This document shows, piece by piece, positions 10,088 to 23,500 of a stretch of DNA of 64,000 bases. The notes under the pieces are model-generated. The model saw nothing but the letters and a program-made list of their open reading frames with translations, had not been told where the DNA came from and made no database searches. The stretch comes from Pristionchus mayeri (Eukaryota > Nematoda > Chromadorea > Rhabditida > Neodiplogasteridae), in NCBI GenBank assembly GCA_036245805.1, contig BTRK01000005.1:37925469-37989468 (forward strand). The letters are read 5' to 3'. The position numbers were made by a program, and so were the translations under genes. Within the stretch, counting starts at the first letter, position 1; the number at the start of each line of letters is the position of its first letter.

Positions 10088-12417
10088 ATGGCGTCTCTCC
10101 GTCTGCTGATCGTCCTCTCGCTCGCTTTTCTCCACTGCGCGCGTGCCGGTGGCCCGCAATGCGAAACGTGGACGCAGGAGCTTCAGAAGGACGGCAACCC
10201 ACGATTGGATTCGCAGGGAGGCGAATTGACCGGAACCAGAGGAGGCGAGTGATTAAAGGAGGACTGAAAGCAAACCTAGCTAGCACAATCTGACTGCACA
10301 GTTTTGAAACAATCGTAAACTCTAAAACACTTTCGAAATTCGGGTTTTCATCGAAAAAATCCTTTCGGTAATGTACTTTAATGTTAAAGGTATAGTAACT
10401 TACTGCGCTATAATTCACTGTTTTTCAATACATAATTTTTTTAGCGGCTGACTGTAACGATGATGCACAATCGAAAAAACACTGCGCCATCGTGTTCTAT
10501 CGTGACGAAAAAGGAGGGACCCTCACAATCACGTCCTCCTGCGAGACAGTTACAGCCGTGCGTACAGTCCAAAATAACCGAATTTTTAACTTCTGTAATC
10601 TCGACCTATTCACAGAAGCATCACAAAAGGCCTTGGATAGTGCAAAATTAGAGGTTGCTTCAATTGTGTTGTACTGCAAAATTGAGCCACAGTATTGCAA
10701 AGTGGCACCGCAAGGGCTCGAGTAAAGCCTCAACCTTTCACCTTCAGAATCCGCACAGGGACGCTCAGCCCAAATGCGTTGAGGAGGCATATGACGACGT
10801 AGGCAAAATTCGGTCAATGAAGTGCTTATGCAAGCCAGAAGCCGTGTCAGTGCATTTCAAAATAGCATTGCCCCGCCATTCATAAATATAAAATTAATAA
10901 ATTTAAAAAAAACATATTTTCCAGAGTCTGCAACACTCACGAGCTCATGTTTCCTACTACTCCCGATGACGCATCGAAGGTTTACCCTGCAAACATATTT
11001 TCGAAAATACAATAAATTCAGGAGCGCACTGCTCAGCTGGACAAGATCGGAATCCTAGTCACCCAAGAGAATGGAAAGGTTGTCTTTCAGTTCAATAAAA
11101 AGACGTGCTTGGAGTGGATAAGTACTAAAGACAACGTGGAAACAACTCGTGAGTAGTTGCAGATACGAAATTTTCTTGATTAAATTCCTGAAGGACAATA
11201 CCGTTCTGAAACGATCGCATTAAGCCATTTTCTGCGCGTCTCGTGTGTGTTACATGAAGTTGGAGCGGAAGATTGTGAATAATGATGTAAAAGTCATCGG
11301 AGAGTCGGGGTGCTACGGCCAAAAGGTGAGAATATGACAATCTACTAGTGTGTAGGGTTGGCGTGTCAATCAAGATTGCATGATTTTGAAATGTTGGAAC
11401 TCAATTGTTTCATCTTGCCAAGATCAATGGATCAATTTCAAAATTGATTTGTCTCGTTGTTGTAAAGGGAATGAATTCAAATATGTTTCGATGGAGAAAT
11501 AATAGATTTCTATGCAAGATCTTGAATGTTTTTCAAGATCTTGGTTATTTTCAAGATCTTGAAATTGATTTGCATGAAATCATCTCTTGCCAAGATCATT
11601 TTGCGCTGAGTCAATCTTGAAATCGGTTTCAATCTTGCCAAGCCAAGCCTACTGGTGTGGCTGAGCGATAATAGAACAAAACAATAAAGAAACAAGATAT
11701 ATAATAATTGATGGCTCTTAAATCATATATTCCTTATCAGAGTGTAATTCGATAAAGTGATTCACAATGCCAATCAGCTGTTTTCAGATTCCAATCGATA
11801 TCCAGTACTGTAAGCGAGTGAAGGGCAAACTCGAGATTGAGTGCTACTGCACAGCAGTTGACGATAGGTTTAAACTATTTGCACTAAAAATCTAGAATTT
11901 TCAATTATGATATGTTTTGCGCAAATTCTATAATTAACTATATGAAAATAAGATAACATCTTAGGCAGTGCAACGCAAGACTATTCACTGGAATTGCCGA
12001 CGGCGATGAAGAGACGATTGTATGGATTTAATATATTTTTTACAAAATGCGCAGCAATATGTATTTACCTGATAATTTCAGGATCGCACAAAGATACTGA
12101 ACCGAATCGGGATTCTTTACAATAAACAGGATAATGGAAACTATAAATGTGTCCCCGACCCCGAATTCGCCCGGCAGCCCGTCGGAGCTACCACTGCTGC
12201 CCCGGTCGTTACTGGACCCCCGACCCCTCGGGCCCCTCCGCAGCCGCCCAGCGTCAATCCGAAGTACAAGGAGTTGGAGAACGAGGCGACCGGGTAAATC
12301 GTGTTATTTTCTTATTTTTTTTTCTGATTTTTGCTCAAAAGATGAAGTAAACACAAATAAGTCTGCAGGTTGTCGCTGTCTTTCGTGGTGGTGTTCACGA
12401 TTCTCCGTTTCATCTGA
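10088..12417 (+). CDS. G2: secreted, two-module, 16-Cys surface protein (intact)
   Basis: Exons: 10088-10244, 10445-10557, 10748-10845, 10925-10979, 11022-11148, 11225-11325, 11788-11867, 11965-12019, 12082-12293, 12369-12417. All phases join and give 348 aa; the first intron uses a GC donor. Residues 1-18 are a signal peptide. Module 1 (exons 2-5) and module 2 (exons 6-9) each hold 8 cysteines in the same order: C..C...C / C..CxC / CN / C. Each is cut by introns at the same places. A stalk rich in PPTPRAPPQPP follows, then LSLSFVVVFTILRFI and stop. Signal peptide plus hydrophobic end with no cytosolic tail fits GPI anchoring. The CxC...CN spacing recalls Ly6/uPAR or nematode ET-type domains, but I cannot assign the family with certainty. 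This is the reference copy for the cluster. Confidence 0.85.
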
Positions 12418-13112
12418 AGAACCGCAACACAACATTGCGAATAAAACATACATACCAGATTATATCAGATGGCGTTCTGTGCAGTTACCTGTAATATAAT
12501 ATATCATGGAATCAAATGAGAGTTTGATCTATCATATTTTGAATCGTTGATACAAATTAAAGAAATCTTTATTTCAATTTTCATGAACGATTTTTAACGT
12601 AATTGCTAATACTCCTTAATCACTTATGCAGTTCGATCAAATATTAATACATTTGGTCGAGTAAAAATGGACTAGATGTAAAGATAAAGATGCTTGACTA
12701 TAATTGACACTCTCATTTATGTATGCATTCTCGTAAGGTGAACATTAGTGAGATTTTATAGTCAATTCTTGGTATTCTGTGCTTGACTAATGTGTTGCCA
12801 TATTCCCTCGAATTATTTAATTTCCTGATCAGCATTTGTTGATTTCTTAGATCGAAAAAATACAATAATATTCAACGGAGTTCAACAGTTCAAATGGAAA
12901 TCAATTATTCATATTTTGATCTTCTCCATCTCATCTCTCCTCCATTCCTCCATCCATTCTCGTCTCTTCTCCCGCTCGCGAACGGTCGACAGCTCAGGTA
13001 TTCCGTATTTTTGCTCTATTTTTGTATATTTTTTTGCAAAATCGATAATATTACGGTGTTCTTTCATGCCCTACCATGATCTACCACCCCTACCGTACTC
13101 TCTCAGTGTCTC
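12418..13112. promoter_or_regulatory. G2-G3 intergenic region with the conserved promoter block (12934-12999)
   Basis: The G2 3' region has GAATAAAACATAC (polyadenylation-like) near 12438. AT-rich sequence follows, then the family promoter block at 12934-12999 and TCTCTCAG before the G3 start. Confidence 0.6.
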
Positions 13113-13499
13113 ATGGCGTCTCTCCGTCTGCTGATCGTCCTCTCGCTCGCTTTTCTCCACTTCGCAACGGCCGGTGGGCCGCAGTGCTAGTCTGGGAAGT
13201 ATCCCAGTTTGCAAGGTGAGCTCGATTCCATGTCAGCCCTTACCAATATAATTGGTACTACGATTTTCTTAAACTGATTAACTTTGAATGTTTTCCATCT
13301 TTACAGAAGTGGACTGCGCAAGTGGAGCCTGCGTGGTTGAATTCAAGCGAGACGACTCTGATCCTGCAAAGGATTTCGAAGTCATCGCTCAGTTTGATCC
13401 GGCGGTGAGCAAACCAGAGTGAATCACTCGAATTTGCAATAAAAGAAGACAATGATTAGGTGAAATTGTTTTTATACACAAAATGAGAAATTGTTTTTA

Positions 13500-15978
13500 T
13501 CACGCGTCTTCTGAGAGAATGCATGAAAACTGACCCCCCGAGGAACAAGGAGCCGAAAGTTTGAGCAATATCTTCAAGATAATTATTCCAGAGTATGTTA
13601 AGGACGAGAATTTTTTTAGCGTTGGCGGTTTTTTTTGGAACCGGCTTTTAGGCATTTTCCGGTTCTGCACCCGGCTCTACGATATATCAGCTCCCAGATG
13701 AGCTACTTGGCTGGCAAAGCGCTCAAAATATGCGGAAAATTATTTCAAACAACTTTTATGTTGACACCAAATAGATTAGACTTTTTCTTCATAGTAAAAA
13801 ACCTCAAAAAGTAGTTCCCAAATTACAAAAAAAAATCTACTGGATCTGGAACCCCCTGTTTACAACTTTTTTATCACATATTTGAAATCTACAGTATCGA
13901 TATAGTCTAGGAAAATATAGACTCGATAGCTGTAGGGGTGTGGTAAGCTTTTATGAGGCACCGAAGTGCCGAAAATCTGAATTTTTGCATTTTCTTGACC
14001 ATCCAGACCATCCGCTAGAAAACGGAAAATGCCTCGGATGGTCAAAATTCGAAACAAACTCGAACTTTTTTCATGAAGTCTCCTTCAAAAATGTTGCGGT
14101 GCACCACATATGGCGAAGTTCAGATATCAATTTTGAAAAAGTTACCGTAACCCACCGCTTTTGGGGTCGAAAAAAGTTGAAATCATAAAAAAACATGAAA
14201 TATAGAATTTCTGGTGTATTTTAACATGTGGAAACCGATTTTCTATATTAAACTTAAGATAATATTGAAAGAAGCAAGTTAGGGTCAAAAAATCGAAATT
14301 TTTCATCCAAAATGGGACATAATCGGGCATAACTTTCCAAACATGAGAGACTAGTGGATGAATAGCATTTTTAGATATCTCAACCTATTCTAAGTTTACA
14401 ATAGTTTTGTTGAATTTAAACAAATGGTGCTCGTTGGTTTTTTATGGGTCCGAATTTCAATCCATGGTCGAAAATCGCGAAAATGCAGCTCTAGATTTCA
14501 TTTTTTTGTAGTCTATAGAGCTTTGAATCACAGTGTCTTCTTATGGAATTAACTCATCCGTTAATGTTGAACGAATTTATGGTCCTAAATTCGAAGAATT
14601 CGAAAATTCTTGATTTTTGGAATTTGGTCTCACAGCACCGGAGTCAATAATTTGAAGAACTCCTAAAATAGTTATACGTCATTTTAACGAACTCTATTAT
14701 CGATGATAGTTTTCCGAGTCAAAATACACAGATAAAATGATTTTAACCTATTTTTGAGAAACTGACTTTTTTGACCCAAAAAGTGGCGAGTCAAAATTTG
14801 AAAAATCAAAAATTTTCGAATTCTTCCAATTTAGCACCAGAAATTCGTTCTACATTAACGAATGAGTTAATTCGATAAGAAAACAATGTGATCCAAAGAT
14901 CTAGAGACTACACACAATATAATCTAGAGCTGCTTTTTCGCGATTTTCCACCATGGATCGAAATTCGGAACCATAAAAAACCAACGGGCTCCATTGTTAA
15001 ATTTCTCCAAATAAATATAGTGAACTTAGAATAGGTTGAGGTATCTAAAAATGTTATTCATCCGCTAGTCTCTCATGTTTGGAAAAGTGAAAATACACCA
15101 GAAATTCTATATTTCATGTTTTTTTATGATTTCAACTTTTTTCGACCCCAAAAGCGGTGGGTTACGGTAACTTTTTCAAAATTGATATCTGATCTTCGCC
15201 ATATGTGGTGCACCGCAACATTTTTGTAGGAGACTTCATGAAAAAAGTTCAAGTTTGTTTCGAATTTTGACCATCCGAGGCATTTTCCGTTTTCTGGCGG
15301 ATGGTCTCTTAAATAATACGTATAAATTAATTCAGCGTGCGTCCAATTAACAAAATGTGACAATTTGACGCTCGTGCAACTTTAAACAACAATGCGAGAG
15401 TAGAAAATATGATAAATGAGCACATACGGCAAAGAAATACCGAAATATGTGCCTATTTGGAGAGAACAAAAAAAGCAAGAAAATGCAAAAATTCGGATTT
15501 TCGGCACTTCGGTGCCTCATAAAAGCTTACCACATCCCTACAGCTATCGAGTCTATATTTTCCTAGACTATATCGATACTGTAGATTTCAAATATGTGAT
15601 AAAAAAGTTGTAAACAGGGGGGTTCCAGATCCAGTAGATTTTTTTTTGTAATTTGTGAACTACTTTTTGAGATTTTTAACTATGAAGACAAAGTCTAATA
15701 TATTTGGTGTCAACATAAAAGTTGTTTGAAATAATTTTCCGCACATTTTGTGGGCTTTGCCAGCCATGTAGCTCATCTGGGAGCTGATAAATGGTAGAGC
15801 CGGGTGCAGAACCGGAAAATGCCTAAAAGCCGGTTCCAAAAAAAACCGCCAACGCTAAAAAATTTCTCGTCCCCAACATACTCTGGCATAATTATCTTGA
15901 AGATATTGCTTTTTTCGGCTCCTTGAACTTTCGGCTCCTTGTTCCTCGAGGTCATGCATTCTTTCAGAAGACGCGTGT
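13500..15978. repeat. 2.5-kb foldback element (TCACG family) in G3
   Basis: TA|TCACGCGTCTTCTGA at the left end pairs with TCAGAAGACGCGTGT|TA at the right. Arms of ~1.1 kb are near-identical inverted copies around a short centre (~14,620-14,790). The right arm has an extra ~165 bp (15,305-15,480) absent from the left, probably a later insertion. No transposase is present. Confidence 0.9.
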
Positions 15979-17264
15979 TATATATTTGAATAAGAGAAAG
16001 AATCGATGCTGCACGTAGACAAATGTCAAATGCTAATTAGCCCCGGCGCGAAGCGCCGGTGCAATTTGGCCGGGAAATGAGAAATTTCCACAGTCGGAAA
16101 GGTTCCTGAGGGTAGGGTATCGACAACCGTTCAAACTAAAATCCAAGTATCCAGCTTTTGGGGATCTTAGTTGGGAACCTAGGGGATGCTAAATCCGAAA
16201 TTTCGAGTTTCTATCACAACCGGAAGTGCCTCAGGCTGACTCCGATTTTTGTCGGTTTCGTGGCGTCCCGGATTTTTAAGTTGGTGGCGCGAGCATCGTA
16301 GAGAGACGTGCTATAGCTCATTTGATAGAGCGTATACGGATGCCCGCCTAGAGACTTTTCAGAATTGTGAAATTCCTTCTGGAAAGGTGCGAAAATCGCC
16401 ATCAAAGTTCGAAATGTTGACCCCTCTGGCGGTTCGGGCACATTTTCGACTATCCAAGCTCTTAATGGAAAATCCAAGTTCCTACCGACCTACTGTAGAC
16501 TAATGTTGACACGGCGAATCCAATGAGCTTAATTTCGAAAAGATTGGTTTTCATCTGTAGGTGCTGACGCCTTTCAAACATTTTCCCGCGCGAATTTATC
16601 CCTATGCCTCCTCCTCCCCTCTCCCTCCCCAGCGCCTCTCTCAGGTCAGGTCAACGGTTGTAAACACGGCGAGTCGTCTCAAATTGTCAACAATCTGCCT
16701 TCTATGAAATACAATGTTCATATTAATGTAAAATTAGTACCATTTTTGAAATCATCATCTTAAATTACCCATGGCTGCATGGTTTGTTGGGGTCGAACGG
16801 GCACTTTCTGTTTTGTACTATTGTACCCTCTGGGAGAGGAGAGTGCGGAGGTGGGAGTTGAAAGCTTCCGACCTGAGTTACTTTACATTTGCCCTCATTT
16901 ACAATACATAATGAGACATAATATTCACACTAGCTGTTGGCAAACGCCAACGGCCAAGCGTTGAAGACTGCACAGTCTATTCTCGGCAGATTGGGTCGTG
17001 GCGTCAAAATGCGACACAGAATGAAGGGGGGGGGGTGGCTGTTGATCACGGGACTTTTATTGAACTGATGGTTTTGAATAGTAGGATCTCACTCCTTTTA
17101 TTGAATTGAAATTTAGCCAAAATTCACTTAGCTGTTGACTTTGCTTGCAAAGCCAGGATACGCCACCTTCCCACGGAAGGTGGATGCTAGTATTATCTTG
17201 GGGATTATAATTGAACTTTGACTCGCACCAAAGAATTGCAAGATCTAAACTGATCTTCGATCAG
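15979..17264. other. Repeat-rich intron sequence of G3, no gene
   Basis: It contains a perfect 7-bp stem hairpin (CCGGCGC-GAA-GCGCCGG at 16,043-16,059), a CT-rich tract near 16,605-16,640 and a G-run near 17,026. No coding exon is supported before 17,265. Confidence 0.45.
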
Positions 17265-19530
17265 ATAACAAACGCGGATACTGTGCTGAGATGTGAACAT
17301 AGTTATGTTGATCCATCTAATACAAAAATTCGGACAATGAAGTGCGTCTGCAAGGCTGAAGCGAGGTGAGATCATAATTACATTGATTATTAAGTATATT
17401 TAACAATTAAACTATTTTGAAATAATGATTTTATAGTTCTTGCAATTCTGTCGAGATCTTGTTTCCAAGAGTTGTTGACAAGGCGTCTAAGGTTCGCAAA
17501 ATACGATTTGTATTTATACTCAAATTTATACTTTTCAGAATCGGATCGGGCAACTGCGATGGGTCGGAATACTCCTGGAAAACACAAAGGATCAAAGCAT
17601 CCGGTTGAATTTATGAAAGACAATTCTAAGTGCAAGGAGTGGCTTATAACAGATAACAATGCAAAACCAGACCGTTAGTCTTATTTTGCAAAATATGAAG
17701 TATGTTAATTTTCAAAGGCGCAAGCATAAACAAAATAGATACTACATAAATATTATGACAATTTTAAATACAAGATCAATTATTCTGTTTAATTCAGCGG
17801 TATTCTGCCCTTCTCATGTATGCTTCTTTTCTATTACGAGGAAGGAGCAGACCAAGAAAGCGAAATTGGTTTCAGGATGTTACGATGAGCCAGTTGTAAG
17901 GATTATATTGTTTGTTGTTATTCACGATATTCGTTTTTGCTCTGAAAGGAGCATCTTCCTAAAATAATATACTTTCCAGTTTCCTATCGACTTTGACTTT
18001 CCATTCTACACATGCAATTTCGATACACAGAAGCTGGCGGTGATGTGCTACTGTGCTGCAACGAACGAAGAAATGTAAAAGCACTATTCTCGGTTTATTA
18101 CCATTACATTCATTTTCCAGACCATGTAACACCGGCAAGCAAATGTTCAGCACAATATCATCAAATGAAGAGCGAAAGGTATACTTTTAAGGAACTCCTT
18201 CCTAAATTCCAGGCTGGGAGATTCATTTTGGCTCACTTGTGAAATTTTAGGAACGCGCTCTAAAACTGCCCAAGATTGGAATCAAGCTCGAAGAAAACCC
18301 ATGGTATGTCAAGTACGACCACACCTTCGGCGTGCCTGCTACCGAGACCGCAACTGCAGCTCCTGATGGAGTCCCTGTCGTGACCGGACCCACGACCCCT
18401 CCGACCCCTCCGCAGCCCCCAGCGTCAATCCGAAGTACAAGGAGTTGGAGAACGAGGCGACCAGGTAGTTTTTAAAATTGTGATAAAAAAGTTAAAATAA
18501 TGAAAAAATAATTTTAATAAGTTAAAATAATGAAAGTAATTTAAAAAAATAATTAAAATGTTTTCAGGTTGCCGTTGTATTCCGTGGTGGTGCTCACGAT
18601 TCTCAATTTCATCTTAAGAACCGCAACACAACATTGCGAATAAAACATACATACCAGATGGTATTTGAATATTATTTGTGTTGTGTGCATGACAGAGAGA
18701 GTACATTCGCAGCAAGATAATTCGATCTCTGGCCTCTGCTTCTGTTAGATGATTCGGATGATTAACTCAAATCGTGTCATTTTCTAATAATGTCATCGCA
18801 TTTTGCTCACTGACAAACGTTTCAAGCTCAAATCTTCATTGAACAGTAAATAATTGGAAAAGAAACATAAAATAAATACAAAAACAACCACGTATCAAAC
18901 AGGTGAGATTTCATCAATACTTGTCACCGTAGACTGTTTTATCCCCAATGGGCATTCTCCTTCTGCCAGACTCGAACAGGACATCTCGGTTTCATTGCCC
19001 GAGTCGATAGGAATATCCTTAGATATTTTATGATTCCAGTTTTTAAAGATCTTATTCAGATCTTATCACGCCTCTCACGAGAGATTCAGGACAACCCTGA
19101 TACAATCGAAAAAGTCGATTTTGAGGTTTTGGCAGTTCCTGGGGTAATCTATGGTTCTGAATTCGATCCCGGGTCGATCTGCAGCCTATCTCGATCGGCA
19201 GCTGCAACAGCTTGCTGCACAGACTTGAAACTTTCTCTTTCGAGGTTCTGAAAATAACTTCAAATTTCTTCTAGCTGGCTGAAAGTTGGCCTGTAGGCAT
19301 CAATTATGACCTATTTTGACTATTCGAGCTAATTTTGAAGTTGGCCAACCGAATCGTTCTGAGCAATTTTTCTGCTCTAACTTTTTTAGTTCGAAACATA
19401 GACAGACCAAACTTTTGCATCATTTAGAGAATTAAATTCTGCATCTCCATGATTTTTTCAGATTTTTACCACTCGGTATAGGTACTTTTTCAAGCAAAAA
19501 ACAGTGAAAATGAGCGTGAGTCGCACGGCT

Positions 19531-19602
19531 GCACGAATTACCGAGTGCGTTAGGCGTTACGCTTCGAAACCGATGGTCTGGGGTTCGACTCCCAATGATC
19601 AC
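19531..19602 (+). repeat. tRNA-Ser-like sequence in the left foldback arm
   Basis: It has an A-box-like stretch ACCGAGTGCGTTAGGCG, a CTTCGAAA anticodon-loop-like segment, and a B box GGTTCGACTCC. It resembles tRNA-Ser but lacks the long variable arm and paired acceptor ends, so it is tRNA-derived rather than a functional tRNA. Confidence 0.55.
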
Positions 19603-19794
19603 AAACATGTTTTGTCCTTATCTAAATGTTATCTACATAATAATTACGCATCGCCAAGTGTTCATTCACCATTTGCATAAGTATGCGAGAAAACGTATCT
19701 GCTGAAAACTGTCACCTTCAGAGCTTGCAAAGGGTAATTAAACATATACATATGCCGTACATATATTATAAGACAAGCAAAACATGTTTGTGAT

Positions 19795-19870
19795 CATTGG
19801 GAGTCGAACCCCAGACCATCGGTTTTGAAGCGTAACGCCTAACGCACTCGGCACTTCGTGCAGCCGTGCG
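19795..19870 (-). repeat. tRNA-Ser-like sequence in the right foldback arm
   Basis: This is the inverted partner of the block at 19,531-19,602, with the same B box read on the minus strand (GGAGTCGAACCCC on +). Two Pol III-type promoters thus lie convergent across the loop. Confidence 0.5.
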
Positions 19871-20563
19871 ACTCGGGCTCATTTTCGCTCTGAAAAATCT
19901 GAAAAAATCATGGAGATGCAGAATTTAATTCTCTAAATGATGCAAAAGTTTGGTCTGTATATGTTTCGAACTAAAAAAGTTAGAGCAGAAAAACTGCTCA
20001 GAACGATTCGGTTGGCCAACTTCAAAATTAGCTTGAATAGTCAAAATAGGTCATAATTGATGCCTACAGGCCAAATTTCAGCCAGCTAGAAGAAATTTGA
20101 AGTTATTTTCAGAACCTCGAAAGAGAAAGTTTCAAGTCTGTGCAGCAAGCTGCTGCAGCTGCCGATCGAGATAGGCTGCAGATCGACCCGGAATCGAATT
20201 CAGAACCATATTATCCCAGGAACTGCCAAAACCTCAAAATCGACTTTTTCGATAAAGGCGTTTCGTCCTGATTCTCTCGTGAGAGGCGTGTTATGATCAT
20301 AATACGGGGCATTTTAGAACCGGGCAATATAGAAGTTTGATTTTGTGCACAGTGATGAATTTGGAACACTTTATTTCCATCCTCTGTAGAGTACCCCACA
20401 GTGCCTCTGAAGTGGTATTTAGCAACATTAATTCGATACCTCCATTTCAGCTTCATAATCGACTGTCGAGCTTTGAGGAAGGAAGAACTTGACTCGCGAA
20501 TATGGGCCTTCTGAAAATTCCGTATTTTAAATTTATTGATTTTTTTATGAATACAAAAGTGAT

Positions 20564-23500
20564 CTAACTTAGTGCGTCACCAAAAGAGCCGCCTTGCGAT
20601 ATGCTACTGTTTAGGCATGGAATCTGCAAAAAAAAAATTATATATTTAAAGATTTTTGACAACCTCTTCGTTTCTTTCAACCACAGTATTCTTCCTTGAT
20701 ATCACGCTGCTCCTTCTCGAGCTAGACGAAGAACTCGCGTGGGAGATGTGAGATGTGATACTATGTCTTCTCTGAAATTCCTTTGTGTATATGTCATATC
20801 ATATTGTGTGTGATAATCACAATTTGAGTTACCATTCCATAATCATCCATGATGCTGTTCCTTCTCGATCCCGTTGCCGAGTTGTTCGATCGAGAATGAT
20901 ATGAATCGCTGCCATGTCTTCCCTAAAGTAGCATTTTGTGACTCGTATTAATTTAATGGAATATTCAGCTACTAAGTTCATCATCTGTCTTTCTATGATA
21001 GTAAATTAGCAATATAAAACGATTGTAGACAAGGATAAAAATAACAACCTCGCAATCTTCATTGATTTGAGCCATGCTGTTTACTCGCGACACTACCCGG
21101 CTACCTTAAATATTCAACACTTTTCTTTACATTTAAAATGTATTGCACAATCGAGAAAATAAATGAAATATGTATAGCTGTATTCATTCTACAAATTGGC
21201 ATACAAATAAACCTGATCTCGACCCAGCTCTCGAACCAGCAACCGAGTTGAAACCTGAGATGTTCGCCATGCCGCTCCCGTTCAGGCGCTCTTCGTAAAA
21301 TCTAAGCAATTTATTGTTGATAGTTTAACATTTTTGACATTTCTGAAGATAGGGAGCTTTGCACGGCCCTTTATTGACAATTATGATATTTCTTGAGATC
21401 AAACTGGTAGTTACCTATCCAGAAACTTCTCCCTCGCACTCTTGTATCTCGGCGGGACCTGGCCACTGACTGACGAGATTGGGGATCTCTTTATTCGTGT
21501 TCTCCCTCCAACAGGCACGATCTTGCTGTGCTTGCGCTGTCGCTGAACTGCCCTGAAAATGTTCAACAAATGTATACATGTATACTGAAATTCAAAATTT
21601 AAACGATGAGGAAGATGAAGAACAAGCTTTACTGAATTAGCCTTCCGCCAATGGACAGTTTCGGCTGCGGTATGTTCTCTTTACTGCTGAGTAAGTCTGT
21701 GCTGATCCGTCTGATGCAGTTCACCGCGTCCCGTTTCTCCTGTTCTTCGCGCTGAATAATTTGATAAAATCACTAGAACGAGTTTACATTCACTTACTGA
21801 TGATCGCCTCAATTTCAATAAGTCATTGTGAGAGAGAAAGTGAAAGCAGGACAATCCTTGACCATAAATATACACTAATTGAACGAATCACCTCCTCTCT
21901 CTCCTTCTTCTCCGTCAGATACAACCGTCTCTTGCTGCTGAGGAAGATCCAGAAGACCTTCCAGCTGTAGATCACCATCTGTAAATTGCGATTTTAGATT
22001 AATCTGTTTGTCTTGTTGCATTGATTTTGATGGTTTTTGTTTTGGAAAAGGTTAAGACTCACTCATTATAGATCAATAAAAAATCGAATTATTGAAAGAT
22101 ATGTGAAACACAATTTGATGAATCCTCATCGACATTGTATTATATTCGTAACCTCACCTCAACCACCGTCAGCAGATTCAATCCAAGGAACAGACCCATA
22201 ACACCGCCCATGTCACCTCAGATTATAGTTTATTCCTTTGGAATCTTGTCACTTGATTTGATATATCACGCCTCTCACGAGAGAATGAGGACAAACGTGG
22301 TACAATCGGAAAAGTCAAATTTTGTGTTTTAGATGATCTAGGGGTAATCCAGTCTCCTGAATTCGATTCCGGGTGAATCTGCTGCCCATCTTGATCGGCG
22401 GCTGCAGCAGCTTGCTGCAGAAATTTCAGACTCTAACTTTGGAGCCCTTGAACATGGGTTCAAAAGACTTCATTTCACCTGAAAATTGGCCTGTAGGTAT
22501 CAAATATGATCTTCTATGATTCACCAGATCGATTTTTAGGTAGATCAAAATTTGACCTCTGAGCAGTTTTTGCTCCATAACTTTAACAGTTCGGAGCGGA
22601 CACAAACCAAACTTTTGCATCTTTTAGAGAATTAAATTCTGCATCGACACGATTTTTTTCAGAATTTTCCCATCTGGTGAAAGTTGTTTTATAAGCGGAA
22701 AACGGCCAAAAAGCGCAGGAAACGCGTGTCTGCACCGCGCGCCCTTTAGGTAAGACGTTTAATTCCAAATCGTGGCATCCGGGGTTCGACTCCCCATCGA
22801 AGCAAACATCTTTTGCACGTTCGTGAACTTAATTTTCATCGTGTGCGCATGTTCAGAATATCGAATATCTGAACATGCGCACACGATGAAAATTAAGTTC
22901 ACGAACGTGCAAAAGATGTTTGCTTCGATGGGGAGTCGAACCCCAGATGCCACGATTTGGAATTAAACGTCTTACCTAAAGGGCGCGCGGTGCAGACACG
23001 CGTTTCCTGCGCTTTTTGGCCGTTTTCCGCTTATAAACCAACTTTCACCAGATGGGAAAAATCTGAAAAAACTCATGTCGATGCAGAATTTAATTCTCTA
23101 AAAGATGCAAAAGTTTGGTTTGTGTCCGCCACGAACTGTTAAAGTTATGGAGCAAAAACTGCTCAGAGGTCAAATTTTGATCTACCTAAAAATCGATCTG
23201 GTGAATCATAGAAGATCATAATTAATGCCTACAGGCCAAATTTCAGCTGAATTGAAGTATTTTGAACCCATGTTCAAGGGCTCCAAAGTTAGAGTCTGAA
23301 ATTTCTGCAGCAAGCTGCTGCAGCCGCCGATCAAGGTGGGCAGCAGATTCACCCGGAATCGAATTCAGGAGACTGGATTACCCCTAAATCATCTAAAACC
23401 CAAAATTCGACTTTTCCGATTGTACCACGATATCACCGATTTGTCCTGAATCTCTCGTGAGAGGCGTGATATGTCTTGATACGAAGGGTGGGTAATGTAT

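Larger units (their letters stand above)
13113..18643 (+). pseudogene. G3: pseudogene copy of the two-module family
   Basis: All ten exons can be recognised: 13113-13215, 13307-13404, 17265-17365, 17437-17491, 17539-17673, 17798-17895, 17980-18074, 18121-18178, 18251-18464, 18568-18643. At least four lesions are seen. TAG at 13188 stops the protein seven residues after the signal peptide. Exon 5 has a frame shift before KCKEW. A missing base in the stalk (CAGCCCCCAG where G2 reads CAGCCGCCCAG) shifts the tail frame. The tail stop TGA has become TTA. The intron between exons 2 and 3 has been expanded to 3.9 kb by a foldback element and other repeats. Cysteine order in module 2 is otherwise kept (VFCPSHVC, then CYC, then CN), so decay is recent. 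Confidence 0.88.
18644..20563. repeat. Foldback element 19,066-20,291 (TCACG family) with tRNA-like arms
   Basis: TA|TCACGCCTCTCACGAGAGA at 19,064 pairs with the inverted TCTCTCGTGAGAGGCGTGT|TA ending at 20,291. Arms of ~550 bp surround a ~150-bp centre. Each arm carries a tRNA-like block in opposite orientation. The flanking bases to 20,563 are AT-rich and hold the 3' end region of the channel gene. Confidence 0.9.

Noticed and set aside
13113..13190. A short secreted peptide gene of 25 residues at the G3 start
   Set aside because: It is the signal-peptide exon of a ten-exon relative with a premature stop and further frame shifts.
15124..15363. Open frames shared by 13.9-14.3 kb and 15.1-15.6 kb
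   Set aside because: They are mirror images produced by the two arms of one foldback element.
19531..19602. A functional tRNA-Ser gene
   Set aside because: A and B boxes fit, but the acceptor ends do not pair and the long variable arm is missing; it is repeated inverted inside a foldback.
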